Origin: Pseudomonas sp. AOB-7
GTDB taxonomy: Bacteria > Pseudomonadota > Gammaproteobacteria > Pseudomonadales > Pseudomonadaceae
Direction of reading: 5' to 3'
Assembly (NCBI RefSeq): GCF_003696305.1
Contig: NZ_RFFK01000005.1
Span: 248,001 to 312,000 of the forward strand
Length of the DNA: 64,000 nucleotides
The position numbers were made by a program, and so were the translations under genes. The first letter of the stretch is position 1. Each line of letters starts with the position of its first letter. The notes beneath the pieces are model-generated. The model was not told where the DNA came from. It searched no databases and worked only from the letters and a program-made list of their open reading frames with translations. Shown here one piece after another: positions 13,843 to 22,910 of the stretch.

Positions 13843-14067
13843 GACATGCCTCCTCCCGGCCGAGCCGCCGGGTTCTCGCGGGGCCGTCGCGTTCGGCGCA
13901 ACCAAGCCCCGGGCCAGTTACCAGCCTACGCCTGATGGGGCCGCCGCGCAGCCTCGGCCTGCCGGATATCTCGCCAGGCAATACCTCACGCAATAACGCC
14001 AGATACCGGCAATAAAATCTCGCCATCCCATGCCGTACGCAACGAAACGGCGTTTTTCACAGCCAGC
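13843..14067. other. Intergenic region between the lipoprotein gene and leuA leader
   Basis: This stretch holds the ribosome-binding site of the lipoprotein gene at its left edge and presumably that gene's promoter. I see no further gene, RNA or repeat in it. Confidence 0.5.
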
Positions 14068-14096
14068 TTGCCATCTTTACCCTCGCGCATTAGGGT
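14068..14096 (+). promoter_or_regulatory. Candidate promoter of the leuA leader transcript
   Basis: TTGCCA (14068-14073), a 17-base spacer, and TAGGGT (14091-14096). The predicted start at about 14103-14104 coincides with the ATG of the small leader ORF, which would make that ORF leaderless. Confidence 0.5.
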
Positions 14097-14103
14097 TGGC
14101 CTC

Positions 14104-14181
14104 ATGAACGACGCCCATACCCTCATTCTCCAGCGACAGCACGCCTGCCTGCGTCTGGTCAGCCCGCGACTGCGTGGCTGA
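14104..14181 (+). CDS. Candidate 25-residue leucine-rich leader peptide upstream of leuA
   Basis: The ORF starts [16 protein letters not shown] and ends RLRG. It contains 5 Leu, 1 Ile and 1 Val in 25 codons, plus 4 Arg, two of them the rare codon CGA. No ribosome-binding site is visible, but a promoter-like pair places transcription start at its ATG. It ends 46 bases before leuA. The composition suggests amino-acid-responsive control of the leucine pathway. No downstream U-rich terminator hairpin is seen, only a short CAGCC/GGCTG stem over its last codons. It could be chance. Confidence 0.45.
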   Translation: MNDAHTLILQRQHACLRLVSPRLRG

Positions 14182-14227
14182 ATCCGCTCGCCGCCCCCCC
14201 TTTCGCTGCCGCTCCAAGGATTTCGCC

Positions 14228-15898
14228 ATGACCATGCTCAAAGACCCGTCGCAGAAGTACCGCCCCTTCACCCAGATCCAGTTGCCCGACCGCACCTGGC
14301 CGGACAAGATCATCGACCGCGCGCCGATCTGGCTGTCCACCGACCTGCGCGACGGCAACCAGTCGCTGATCGAGCCGATGGATGCCGAGAAGAAGATGCG
14401 CTTCTTCAAGTGCCTGGTGGGCGTGGGCCTGAAGGAAATCGAAGTGGGCTTCCCCTCCGCCTCGCAGACCGACTTCGACTTCGTGCGGGAACTCATTGAG
14501 GGCGGCCATATTCCCGACGACGTCACCATCCAGGTGCTGACCCAGGCGCGCGACGACCTTATCGAACGCACCTTCGAGTCGCTCAAGGGCGCCAAGCGCG
14601 CCATCGTCCACTACTACAACGCCTGCGCGCCGAGCTTTCGCAAGATCGTCTTCAACCAGGACAAGGCCGGGGTCAAGGCCATCGCCGTGGCCGCCGGCCA
14701 GACCATCAAGCGCCTGGCTGCCGCGCAGCCGGAGACCCAGTGGGGCTTCGAGTATTCGCCCGAGGTGTTCAGCTCGACCGAGACCGATTTCGCCGTCGAA
14801 GTGTGCAACGCGGTGATCGCGGTGTTCCAGCCGACCCCGGCGAACAAGCTGATCCTCAACCTGCCGGCCACCGTCGAATGCGCCACGCCGAACAACTACG
14901 CCGACCAGATCGAATGGTTCGGTCGCCATATCGATCGCCGCGACAGCGTGCTGATCAGCGTGCACACCCATAACGACCGCGGCACCGGCGTCGCCGCCTC
15001 GGAGCTGGCGGTGATGGCCGGCGCCGATCGCGTCGAGGGCTGCCTGTTCGGCAACGGCGAGCGCACCGGCAACGTCTGTCTGGTGACCCTGGCATTGAAC
15101 CTCTACACCCAGGGCGTCGATCCGCAGCTGGACTTCTCCGACATCGATGCGGTGCGCAAGGTGGTCGAGGACTGCAACCAGATTCCGGTGCACCCGCGCC
15201 ACCCCTATGCCGGCGACCTGGTCCACACCGCCTTCTCCGGCTCGCACCAGGACGCCATCCGCAAGGGCTTCGCCCAGCAGAAAGATGACGCCGTATGGGA
15301 AGTGCCCTACCTGCCGATCGACCCGGCCGACATCGGCCGCGACTACGAGGCGGTGATTCGCGTCAACAGCCAGTCCGGCAAGGGCGGTATCGCCTTCCTG
15401 CTCGAACAGGAATACGGCATCAACCTGCCGCGGCGCATGCAGATCGAGTTCAGCCAGGTGGTGCAGCGCGAGACCGATCGCCTGGGCCTGGAAATGACCG
15501 CGGCGCAGATCTACCAGCTGCTGGAGTCCGAGTACCTGCAGGCCAGCGCGCCCTACGCCCTGAAAGGCCACCGCCTGCAGGAAGAGAACGGCACCAGCGC
15601 GGTCGACGTGGAAGTGCTCAGCGCTGGCGAAAGCCAGCACTGGCGCGGCATCGGCAAGGGCCCGCTGGAAGCCCTGGTGGCCGGCCTGCCGGTGGCCGTG
15701 GAGATCATGGACTACAGCGAGCACGCCATCGGCGCCGGCACCAACGCCAAGGCCGCGGCCTATATCGAGCTGCGCGTCAATGGCGGCCGCGCCCTGCACG
15801 GCATCGGCATCGACGAGAACCTGACCACCGCCAGCTTCCGCGCCCTGTTCAGCGCGCTGAACCGCGCCCTGAGCCAGGCCGAGGCACAGGCGGCCTGA
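14228..15898 (+). CDS. leuA: 2-isopropylmalate synthase
   Basis: Condenses acetyl-CoA with 2-oxoisovalerate, the first committed step of leucine synthesis, and is normally feedback-inhibited by leucine. The 556-residue protein is of the longer LeuA type found in Pseudomonas. The TIM barrel shows [12 protein letters not shown] (start of the metal site), [11 protein letters not shown] and GNGERTGN. The C-terminal leucine-binding regulatory domain runs from about residue 430 to the end. AAGGA lies seven bases before the chosen ATG. A terminator follows the gene. Confidence 0.97.
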   Translation: MTMLKDPSQKYRPFTQIQLPDRTWPDKIIDRAPIWLSTDLRDGNQSLIEPMDAEKKMRFFKCLVGVGLKEIEVGFPSASQTDFDFVRELIEGGHIPDDVTIQVLTQARDDLIERTFESLKGAKRAIVHYYNACAPSFRKIVFNQDKAGVKAIAVAAGQTIKRLAAAQPETQWGFEYSPEVFSSTETDFAVEVCNAVIAVFQPTPANKLILNLPATVECATPNNYADQIEWFGRHIDRRDSVLISVHTHNDRGTGVAASELAVMAGADRVEGCLFGNGERTGNVCLVTLALNLYTQGVDPQLDFSDIDAVRKVVEDCNQIPVHPRHPYAGDLVHTAFSGSHQDAIRKGFAQQKDDAVWEVPYLPIDPADIGRDYEAVIRVNSQSGKGGIAFLLEQEYGINLPRRMQIEFSQVVQRETDRLGLEMTAAQIYQLLESEYLQASAPYALKGHRLQEENGTSAVDVEVLSAGESQHWRGIGKGPLEALVAGLPVAVEIMDYSEHAIGAGTNAKAAAYIELRVNGGRALHGIGIDENLTTASFRALFSALNRALSQAEAQAA

Positions 15899-15921
15899 TC
15901 GCGCCAGAAGCAAGACGAACA

Positions 15922-15949
15922 ACGCCGGGCACTGCCCGGCGTTTTTTCT
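15922..15949 (+). terminator. Rho-independent terminator of leuA
   Basis: CGCCGGGC and GCCCGGCG pair around ACT, followed by TTTTTTCTT. Confidence 0.9.
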
Positions 15950-15954
15950 TACCA

Positions 15955-16021
15955 GTAGCCCGGATGCAATCCGGGCGGCGCTGGACGTCAACACACTGCT
16001 CCCGGATTGCATCCGGGCTAC
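15955..16021. repeat. Perfect 21-bp inverted repeat (CCCGGATGCAATCCGGG type)
   Basis: Left arm 15955-15975 and right arm 16001-16021 are exact complements and start with GTAGCCCGGATGC on each outward strand; 25 bases separate them. A degenerate relative lies at 6882-6926. The right arm overlaps the last codon of the omega-amidase gene and supplies its TAG stop. Confidence 0.8.
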
Positions 16022-16800
16022 TTGAGTGCGAAATCGTCGGCATCCAGATGCGCCGGGAAGCGTTCGCGGTAGGCGGCCAGTTCGCCGGCATTGAGGGTCA
16101 CGCGAAACACCCCGTCGCCGGCCTCGGCCGCCAGCAGCGGCTCGCCCTGGAAATCCAGCACCTGCGAGTCACCGGCATAGGCATGGCCCTTGCCGTCCTC
16201 GCCGATGCGGTTGACCGCCGCGACGTAGCACAGGTTCTCGATGGCCCGCGCCGGTAGCAGGCGGTTCCAGTGCAGGCGCCGCGCCGCCGGCCAGTTGGCG
16301 GTGTAGAGCAGCAGGTCGGTGCCGCCGGCATCGCGGCTCCACACCGGAAAGCGCAGGTCGTAGCAGATCAGCGGACGCACCCGCCAGCCCTTGAGCTCCA
16401 GCAGCACCTGCTCGGTGCCGGCGGCGTAATGCTTGTGTTCGCCGGCCATGCGGAACAGGTGGCGCTTGTCGTAGTGCGCCAGCGAACCGTCCGGGCGTGC
16501 CCAGAGCAGGCGGTTGCGGTAGCTGCCGTCGGCGGCCTGGATGATCAGGCTGCCGCAGATCGTCGCGCCGAGGGCACGCGCCTGTTCGCGCAGCCAGCTC
16601 GTGGTCGGGCCATCCTCGGGTTCGGCCAGGGCGGCGGAATCCATGGAAAAGCCGGTGGAGAACATCTCCGGCAGTATCACCAGGTCAGCGCCGCGCGCCT
16701 GCGCCAGCAGCGCCTGGAAATGCGCGCGGTTGGCGGCCGGGTCGTGCCAGGCCAGGCGGGTCTGGACCAGCGCCAGTGCGAGATCGGGTTTGTCGTTCAT
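16018..16800 (-). CDS. Omega-amidase (nitrilase superfamily, YafV/Nit2-like)
   Basis: Predicted to hydrolyse 2-oxoglutaramate or the corresponding 2-oxosuccinamate to 2-oxoacid and ammonia. The 260-residue protein has the nitrilase triad: Glu45 (LPEMF), Lys112 (YDKRHLF) and Cys146 (ICYDLRFPVW). The start MNDKPDLALALVQ follows homologues. The adjacent aminotransferase on the same strand suggests the known glutamine transaminase/omega-amidase pairing, in which the amidase makes transamination with glutamine irreversible, for example in methionine salvage. The stop codon comes from the flanking palindrome. Confidence 0.88.
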   Translation of the reverse strand: MNDKPDLALALVQTRLAWHDPAANRAHFQALLAQARGADLVILPEMFSTGFSMDSAALAEPEDGPTTSWLREQARALGATICGSLIIQAADGSYRNRLLWARPDGSLAHYDKRHLFRMAGEHKHYAAGTEQVLLELKGWRVRPLICYDLRFPVWSRDAGGTDLLLYTANWPAARRLHWNRLLPARAIENLCYVAAVNRIGEDGKGHAYAGDSQVLDFQGEPLLAAEAGDGVFRVTLNAGELAAYRERFPAHLDADDFALK

Positions 16801-16820
16801 CTCAAGGCCTCGATAGCCGT

Positions 16821-16895
16821 GGCGGCGGACGCCCCGAAGGCTTGTCCGCCATTGCAATTGCCAGGTGTCCCAGGCTTGGCCATGCCCACCCTACG
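16821..16895. repeat. Intergenic repeat with GTAGGGTGGGCATGG end and GGCGGAC/GTCCGCC stem
   Basis: On the minus strand it starts GTAGGGTGGGCATGGCC and ends in a GGCGGAC...GTCCGCC stem enclosing AAGCCTTCGGGGC. It fills most of the gap between the aminotransferase and omega-amidase genes. It belongs to the same GTAGGGTGGGC family as 5435-5504. Confidence 0.6.
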
Positions 16896-16900
16896 CCCGC

Positions 16901-18049
16901 CTAGACCGCGCAGAGCTTTCCCGCGGCCTGGCGCAGGGTCTCCTCGCGCTTGGCGAAGCAGAAGCGCACCAGGCGCAGGTCCGCCGGCGGGCTCTGGTAG
17001 AACACCGATACCGGAATCGCCGCCACGCCGTGCTCGCGGGTCAGCCATTCGGCCATGGCCACGTCGTCCAGCTCGGGGCGGATCGCCGAGTAGTCGACCA
17101 GCTGGAAATAGGTGCCGGGCGCGCGGCGGAAGCTGAAGCGCGAAGCGGCCAGCAGGTCGCAGAACAGGTCGCGCTTGGCCTGGTAGAAGGCCGGCAACTG
17201 CTCGACATGCTCGGGGCAGGCGGCCATAAAGTCGGCCAGCGCGTGCTGCAGCGGGGTCACCCCGCAGAAGTTCACGTACTGGTGGATCTTGCGCAGTTCG
17301 GCGGTGAGCGCCGGCGGCGCCACCACGTAGCCGGTCTTCCAGCCGGTGACGTGGTAGGTCTTGCCGAAGGAGCTGACCACGAAGGCGCGCGCGTACAGTT
17401 CTTCATGGGCCAGCACGCTGGCATGGCGCACGCCGTCGTAGATCAGGTGCTCGTAGACCTCGTCGCTGACGATATGGATGTCGCGGCCGCGGATCAGTGC
17501 GGCCAGGCGGTCCAGGTCGGCGCGGGTGAGCAGCGCGCCGCTGGGATTGTGCGGCGAGTTAAGGAAGATCAGCCGGGTGCGCGGGGTGATGGCATCGGCC
17601 AGGCGCTGCCAGTCCACGGCGAAGTCCGGCAAGGCCAGCGGCACGTGCACGCAGCGCCCACCGGCCAGCTCCACCGAGGGCTCGTAGCTGTCGTAGCAGG
17701 GGTCGAGGACGATGGCCTCGTCGCCCGGATGGATCAGCGCCTGCACCGCGCAGAAGATCGCCTCGGTGGCGCCGGGGGTGATGGTGATCTCGCTGTCGGC
17801 ATCGCGCTGCACGCCGTAGCTGCGGGCGATCTTGGCCGCCACCTGCTGACGCAGCGCCGGCAGGCCGGTCATCGGGCAGTACTGGTTGCGCCCCTCCTGC
17901 ACATGGCGCGCCACCGCCTCGCGCAGCGCCTGCGGGCCGTCGAAGTCGGGAAAGCCCTGGGACAGGTTGAGCGCGCCGACGTCCGCGGCGAGCTGGGACA
18001 TGCGGGTGAAGATGGTGGTGCCGACGTTGGGCAGTTTGCTGACGAGCAT
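16901..18049 (-). CDS. PLP-dependent aminotransferase (YbdL-like methionine/glutamine aminotransferase)
   Basis: Class I/II aminotransferase of 382 residues. It has the fold-type I marks: SPHNPSG, D196 in VSDEVYE, and the Schiff-base Lys230 in SSFGKTYHVTGWKTG. Closest by appearance to E. coli YbdL and the kynurenine/glutamine transaminase K group, which accept methionine and glutamine. The neighbouring omega-amidase supports a role with glutamine as donor. The ATG at 18049 gives MLVSKLPNVGTTIFTRM; the longer in-frame start was not used. Confidence 0.87.
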   Translation of the reverse strand: MLVSKLPNVGTTIFTRMSQLAADVGALNLSQGFPDFDGPQALREAVARHVQEGRNQYCPMTGLPALRQQVAAKIARSYGVQRDADSEITITPGATEAIFCAVQALIHPGDEAIVLDPCYDSYEPSVELAGGRCVHVPLALPDFAVDWQRLADAITPRTRLIFLNSPHNPSGALLTRADLDRLAALIRGRDIHIVSDEVYEHLIYDGVRHASVLAHEELYARAFVVSSFGKTYHVTGWKTGYVVAPPALTAELRKIHQYVNFCGVTPLQHALADFMAACPEHVEQLPAFYQAKRDLFCDLLAASRFSFRRAPGTYFQLVDYSAIRPELDDVAMAEWLTREHGVAAIPVSVFYQSPPADLRLVRFCFAKREETLRQAAGKLCAV

Positions 18050-18146
18050 CGCGACTTCCTGCGGGGGCTTGAGCAAGCCGCGAGGATAGCCGATGCCCGG
18101 TGCCAAGGGCAGCAGCAGGGCTTATGAAAAGCGGGAAGAAGCTTAT

Positions 18147-18181
18147 GCCTTGCCCGCCGCCAAGGCGGCGGCGGGCAAGGC
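18147..18181 (-). other. Strong hairpin after der
   Basis: Perfect 15-bp inverted repeat (GCCTTGCCCGCCGCC and its complement) with a 5-base loop, nine bases after the der stop. It is followed on the transcribed strand by ATAAGCTTC, so there is no U-run. It could block 3' exonucleases or assist Rho-dependent termination. Confidence 0.5.
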
Positions 18182-18189
18182 GGCGGCGC

Positions 18190-19665
18190 TTACTTGCGCT
18201 TGTCCTTGCGCTTCTTCTCGGCCTTCTTGTGGTGGCTCATCAGGCGGCGCTTCTTGTTCACCTGACGGTCGGTGAGGGTGTTCTTGTTGCCCTCGTAGGG
18301 GTTCTCGCCGCCCTTGTACTCGATGCGGATCGGCGTGCCGACCAGCTTGAGCACGCGCCGGTAGGTGTTCTCCAGGTAACGGGTATAGGCGCGCGGCACC
18401 GCGTCGACCTGGTTGCCATGGATCACGATCAGCGGCGGGTTGGCGCCGCCGAGGTGGGCATAGCGCAGCTTGATGCGGCGGCCGTTGACCAGGGGCGGCG
18501 CATGGTCGCTGACGGCATCCTCGAGAATCTGCGTCAGGCGGCTGGTCGGCCAGCGGGCGATGGCCGACTGGAACGAGGCCTGCACCGACTTGTACAGGTG
18601 GCCGACGCCGGTGCCGTGCAGCGCCGAGATGAAGTGGATATCGGCGAAGTCGACGAAGAACAGCCGGCGCTCCAGCTCGGTCTTGACGTAATCCTTCTGC
18701 CCCTGGTCCATGCCGTCCCACTTGTTCAGGGCGATGACCAGCGCGCGGCCGCTTTCCAGGACGAAGCCGAGCAGGTTGAGGTCATGGTCGACCACCCCTT
18801 CGCGGGCGTCCATGACGAACACCACCACGTTGGAGTCCTGAATCGCCTGCAGCGTCTTGACCACCGAGAACTTTTCCACCGCCTCGAAGATCTTGCCGCG
18901 GCGGCGCACGCCGGCGGTGTCGATCAGGGTGTACTTCTCGTCGTCGCGCTCGAAGGGGATATAGATGCTGTCGCGCGTGGTGCCGGCCTGGTCGTAGACG
19001 ATGACCCGCTCCTCGCCGAGCATGCGGTTGACCAGGGTCGACTTGCCGACGTTGGGCCGGCCGATGATGGCCAGCTTGATGCCGTCCTTCTCGCTCGGCC
19101 CGGGAATGCGCTTGGCCTCCTGGCCTTGCTGCACCTCTTCCTCTTCGCCGCCCTCTTCCGGCTCGCCGGCATCCTTGGGGAAGGCGCCGAGCACGGCTTC
19201 GAGCATCTGGGTGATGCCGCGACCATGGGCGCTGGCGATCGCCAGCGGCTCGCCCAGGCCCATGGGGCTGAACTCGGCGCGGGCCAGGTCGACGTCGAGG
19301 TTGTCGACCTTGTTCACCACCAGGAAGCTCTGCTTGTTACGCCGGCGCAGGTGCTCACCGATCATCTGGTCGGAGGCGGTCATGCCGGCGCGCGCGTCCA
19401 CCAGGAACAGCACGGCATCGGCCTCTTCGATGGCCTGCAGCGACTGTTCGGCCATCTTCGCGTCGATGCCTTCCTCGTCACCGGAGATACCGCCGGTGTC
19501 GATCACGATATAGGTGCGCCCCTGCCACTTCGCCTCGCCGTACTGGCGGTCGCGGGTCAGACCGGAGAGGTCGCCGACTATGGCGTCGCGGCTGCGGGTC
19601 AGGCGGTTGAAGAGCGTGGACTTGCCGACATTGGGCCGGCCCACCAGGGCTATTACGGGAACCAT
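18190..19665 (-). CDS. der: Ribosome biogenesis GTPase Der (EngA)
   Basis: Double-GTPase required for 50S subunit maturation. The 491-residue protein has two G domains, each with GRPNVGKST. The first has DTGG and NKVD, the second [10 protein letters not shown] and NKWDG. The linker is strongly acidic ([11 protein letters not shown]). A KH-like domain follows, and the tail is basic ([12 protein letters not shown]). Start [11 protein letters not shown] follows homologues. It is last gene of the long minus-strand block, separated from bamB by a hairpin. Confidence 0.97.
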   Translation of the reverse strand: MVPVIALVGRPNVGKSTLFNRLTRSRDAIVGDLSGLTRDRQYGEAKWQGRTYIVIDTGGISGDEEGIDAKMAEQSLQAIEEADAVLFLVDARAGMTASDQMIGEHLRRRNKQSFLVVNKVDNLDVDLARAEFSPMGLGEPLAIASAHGRGITQMLEAVLGAFPKDAGEPEEGGEEEEVQQGQEAKRIPGPSEKDGIKLAIIGRPNVGKSTLVNRMLGEERVIVYDQAGTTRDSIYIPFERDDEKYTLIDTAGVRRRGKIFEAVEKFSVVKTLQAIQDSNVVVFVMDAREGVVDHDLNLLGFVLESGRALVIALNKWDGMDQGQKDYVKTELERRLFFVDFADIHFISALHGTGVGHLYKSVQASFQSAIARWPTSRLTQILEDAVSDHAPPLVNGRRIKLRYAHLGGANPPLIVIHGNQVDAVPRAYTRYLENTYRRVLKLVGTPIRIEYKGGENPYEGNKNTLTDRQVNKKRRLMSHHKKAEKKRKDKRK

Positions 19666-19687
19666 CAGGCTCTCCACTAGGTTATTT

Positions 19688-19722
19688 CATAAAATGCAAA
19701 GGCCGCTGCACGGGCAGCGGCC
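19688..19722 (-). terminator. Terminator-like hairpin between bamB and der
   Basis: 9-bp perfect stem (GGCCGCTGC with its complement, loop of 4) followed on the minus strand by TTTGCATTTT. It may attenuate read-through from bamB into der. Confidence 0.6.
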
Positions 19723-19768
19723 GGAATGTTTCAGGCTGCCGCCAGGATCACCTGGCAGCATAGCCGGT

Positions 19769-20908
19769 TCACTTGATGGTCAGCGCCACCAGCTTGCCGC
19801 CGTTACCGAAGGCATACAGCCAGTCGCCCACCACCAGCGGACGGGCGCGCAGGCCGGCGCTGTCGATGCGCTCGCGACCGACGAAGCGGCCGTCCACCTG
19901 GCTCAGCAGGTGCAGGTAGCCTTCAAGGTCACCGACCGCGACGTAGCTGGAGAACACCTCGGGCGCCGACAGCTGGCGACGGGCCAGGGCGTCGTTGCTC
20001 CACAGCGCCGAGGCGCTGCGCTCGTCGATGCCTTCCACAGTGCCGTTGGCCAGGCTGACGTAGACGTTGCCGAAGCCCTGCGCCACGTTCACCGAACTGG
20101 ACGCCTCGCGCTGCCAGAGTATGCGGCCGCTCTCCAGGTCGAGTGCGGCGACGCGGCCCTGGTAGCTCACGGCATAGACGGTGCCGCCGGACTGCAGCAG
20201 GCCGCCGTCGATATCCACCACCCGCTCCAGCTCGGAACGGCCCTGGGGAATGGCCACGCGCTGCTCCCACACCGGCAGGCCGCGCTGGGCATCCACCGCG
20301 ATCACCTTGCCGCTGGACAGACCGGCCACCACCAGGCGGTTGGTCACCAACGGGCTGCCGGTGCCGCGCAGGGTCAGCACCGCCGGGGTGTTCTCGAAGA
20401 TCCAGCGCTGGCTGCCGGTATCGGCGTCGAAGGCGATCAGGCGGTCGTCCTGGGTCTGCACCACGACCACGTCGCCGTTGCTCGCCGGGGCGGCCAGCAC
20501 TTCGCTGGTCACCCGCGAACGCCACTGCTCCTCGCCGGAGCTGGCATCCAGGGCGATCACCTCGCCCTTCAGCGTGCCCAGCAGCACCTGGCCGTAGCCG
20601 GCGCCGACCGCGCCGGATACCGGAATGTCCAGTTTCTTGCGCCAGATCACCTTGCCGCTCATGCGGTCCAGGGCCATCACCAGGCCTTCGACGTCGGCGG
20701 CGTAGATCACCTCGCCGTCGATGGCCGGCACCAGCATGTTGAAGGTCTCGCCCTGGCCTTCGCCAATGGAGCGGCTCCACTCGGTGCGCAGTTCGACTTC
20801 CTCGTCGAACTTGGTCAGTTCGGCCGGCGGCAGTTCCTTCTTGCTATTGCTGCTGCAACCCACGGCCAGTACGGCCAGGGCCAGCAGTGCGGCATTCTTC
20901 CAACGCAT
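19769..20908 (-). CDS. bamB: Outer-membrane protein assembly factor BamB
   Basis: Lipoprotein of the BAM complex that folds beta-barrel proteins into the outer membrane. The 379-residue form starts MRWKNAALLALAVLAVGC with Cys18 as lipidated residue. An eight-bladed PQQ-like propeller fills the rest (repeats such as VVVVQTQDDRLIAFD and LLSQVDGRFVGRER). An ATG four codons upstream is possible, but AAGGGG abuts it too closely, while its spacing suits the chosen ATG. It is four bases after the yfgM-like gene, so coupled. Confidence 0.96.
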   Translation of the reverse strand: MRWKNAALLALAVLAVGCSSNSKKELPPAELTKFDEEVELRTEWSRSIGEGQGETFNMLVPAIDGEVIYAADVEGLVMALDRMSGKVIWRKKLDIPVSGAVGAGYGQVLLGTLKGEVIALDASSGEEQWRSRVTSEVLAAPASNGDVVVVQTQDDRLIAFDADTGSQRWIFENTPAVLTLRGTGSPLVTNRLVVAGLSSGKVIAVDAQRGLPVWEQRVAIPQGRSELERVVDIDGGLLQSGGTVYAVSYQGRVAALDLESGRILWQREASSSVNVAQGFGNVYVSLANGTVEGIDERSASALWSNDALARRQLSAPEVFSSYVAVGDLEGYLHLLSQVDGRFVGRERIDSAGLRARPLVVGDWLYAFGNGGKLVALTIK

Positions 20909-20912
20909 CACG

Positions 20913-21557
20913 TCACGCATCCCCTTTTGCCAGGTCGTCCAGCTTCATCTGCAGGCCACCGACGGCGGCGTCCTCGGCCAGGGCCGCCTTGGCCTTCTGG
21001 TAGGCGGCATGCGCCTCGTCGGTACGCCCCAGCTGCACCAGCAGGTCGCCCCTGAGCTCTTCGCGGCTGGCCAGGAAGGCCGTATCGGCTTCGCCGGCGA
21101 GCAGCGCCAGGGCCTCCTCGGCCTTGTCCTGCGCGGCCAGCACACGGGCCAGGCGCTGCCGCGCCAGTTCGCCCAGGGTGGCATCGGCCGGCTTGTCGAG
21201 CACGCCCTGCAGCGCCGCCGCGGCGTCGTCCAGCTTGCCCGCCTCGACCGCCACCTTGGCGACGAACAGGCTGCCGTACTGCGCGTAGTGGCTGCCGGCA
21301 TATTCGTTGTTGAGCTTGCCGGCCAGCTCGGCGACCTTCGCCGCGTCGGGCTCGCCAGCCGGGTTCAGCGCGGTCTCCAGCAGTTGCTGGTAGATCAACG
21401 AGGCGCCCTGCGCCTGGTTGCTCTGGTACTTCTGCCAGCCCTGCCAGCCGAACACCACCACCAGGGCCAGCACGCCGCCGGTCAGCAAGGGTTTGCCGTT
21501 GCGCTGCCACCAGTCCTTGATGACCGCCAGCTCTTCTTCATCGGTACGCGAAACCAC
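20913..21557 (-). CDS. YfgM-like tetratricopeptide membrane protein
   Basis: Inner-membrane protein with one transmembrane helix (about residues 20-40, PLLTGGVLALVVVFGW) and a periplasmic TPR region rich in Ala/Leu/Asp. In E. coli YfgM is an ancillary partner of SecYEG and PpiD. The GTG at 21557 was chosen because AGGAG lies seven bases upstream and the sequence then reads VSRTDEEELAVIKDWW; the ATG nine codons earlier has no ribosome-binding site. The position between hisS and bamB is the standard location of yfgM. Confidence 0.9.
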   Translation of the reverse strand: MVSRTDEEELAVIKDWWQRNGKPLLTGGVLALVVVFGWQGWQKYQSNQAQGASLIYQQLLETALNPAGEPDAAKVAELAGKLNNEYAGSHYAQYGSLFVAKVAVEAGKLDDAAAALQGVLDKPADATLGELARQRLARVLAAQDKAEEALALLAGEADTAFLASREELRGDLLVQLGRTDEAHAAYQKAKAALAEDAAVGGLQMKLDDLAKGDA

Positions 21558-21609
21558 CCCAATACTCCTATCGCTCGACCCCATGACAGGTCGTTGAGAA
21601 AACTACCTG

Positions 21610-22890
21610 TTAAATACGGGCTGCCAGGTGTTCGGCCAGGGCCGCCCAGGCAATGTTCTGTTGTTCGCTGTCGTCGCGCAGCGGCTTGCAACCTACCACT
21701 TGCCGGGCCAGTTCGTCTTCACCCATGACCAGGGCGTACAGCGCGCCGCTCTTGTCGGCCTTCTTCAACTGGCTCTTGAAGCTGCCGCCGCCGGCGTTGA
21801 GCTGCAGACGCAGCCCCGGCAACTGATCACGCAGGCGCTCGGCCAGGGCCAGGGCGGCCAGTTCGGCCGGCTCGCCGAAGGCGCACAGGTATAGGTCGAC
21901 CTGGCGGGCAATCTCCGCCGGCACCTGGTCCAGGGTCTCGATCAGCAGCACCAGACGCTCGATGCCCATGGCGAAGCCCACGCCCGGCGTCGGCTTGCCG
22001 CCCATCTGCTCGACCAGGCCGTCGTAGCGGCCGCCGGCGCAGACGGTGCCCTGGGCGCCGAGCTTGTCGGTGACCCACTCGAACACGGTCTTGCTGTAGT
22101 AATCGAGGCCGCGCACCAGCTTGGGATTGATCACGTAGGGAATGCCGGCGGCGTCGAGACGGGCCTTCAGCCCCTCGAAATGCACGCGCGATTCCTCGTC
22201 CAGGTAGTCCGCCAGCTTCGGTGCGTCGACCAGCAGGGCCTGGGTCTCGGCCACCTTGGAATCGAGGATGCGCAGCGGATTGCTGGCCAGACGGCGGCGG
22301 CTGTCCTCGTCGAGCCGCTCGGCACGTGCCGAAAGGTAATCGACCAGGGCCTCGCGGTAACGTGCGCGCGCCTCGCTGGTGCCCAGGCTGTTGAGTTCCA
22401 GGGTCACCGCGTCGCGGATGCCGAGCAGGCCCCACAGGCGCCAGGTGAGCACGATCAGCTCGGCATCGATGTCCGGGCCGTCGATATTGAAGACCTCCAC
22501 GCCGATCTGGTGGAACTGCCGGTAGCGCCCCTTCTGCGGGCGCTCGTGGCGAAACATCGGGCCGATGTACCAGAGCTTCTGGGTCTGTCCGCCACCGGCC
22601 AGGCCATGCTCGAGCACGGCGCGCACGCAGGCCGCGGTGCCTTCCGGACGCAGGGTCAGGGAGTCGCCGTTACGGTCCTCGAAGGTGTACATCTCCTTCT
22701 CGACGATATCGGTGACCTCACCGATGGAGCGCTTGAACAGCTCGGTGAACTCGACGATGGGCATGCGGATCTGGCGGTAGCCGTAGCCGTCCAGCAGGCT
22801 CGCCACGCGGCCTTCGAAGTAGCGCCAGAGCGGGGTCTGCTCGGGCAGGATGTCGTTCATGCCACGAATGGCTTGCAGGGTCTTGCTCAC
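21610..22890 (-). CDS. hisS: Histidyl-tRNA synthetase
   Basis: Class II synthetase, 426 residues, with GMNDILP near the start and motif 2 in [13 protein letters not shown]. The histidine-specific segments [12 protein letters not shown] and [10 protein letters not shown] are present, with a C-terminal anticodon-binding domain. The start codon is GTG, with AAGGA six bases upstream. It lies 20 bases after ispG in the same operon. Confidence 0.98.
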   Translation of the reverse strand: MSKTLQAIRGMNDILPEQTPLWRYFEGRVASLLDGYGYRQIRMPIVEFTELFKRSIGEVTDIVEKEMYTFEDRNGDSLTLRPEGTAACVRAVLEHGLAGGGQTQKLWYIGPMFRHERPQKGRYRQFHQIGVEVFNIDGPDIDAELIVLTWRLWGLLGIRDAVTLELNSLGTSEARARYREALVDYLSARAERLDEDSRRRLASNPLRILDSKVAETQALLVDAPKLADYLDEESRVHFEGLKARLDAAGIPYVINPKLVRGLDYYSKTVFEWVTDKLGAQGTVCAGGRYDGLVEQMGGKPTPGVGFAMGIERLVLLIETLDQVPAEIARQVDLYLCAFGEPAELAALALAERLRDQLPGLRLQLNAGGGSFKSQLKKADKSGALYALVMGEDELARQVVGCKPLRDDSEQQNIAWAALAEHLAARI

Positions 22891-22910
22891 AGGAAATCCT
22901 TAACGCCGCG

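Noticed and set aside
18147..18181. Calling the 15-bp hairpin after der an intrinsic terminator
   Set aside because: There is no U-run after the stem on the transcribed strand, so it was listed only as a hairpin.
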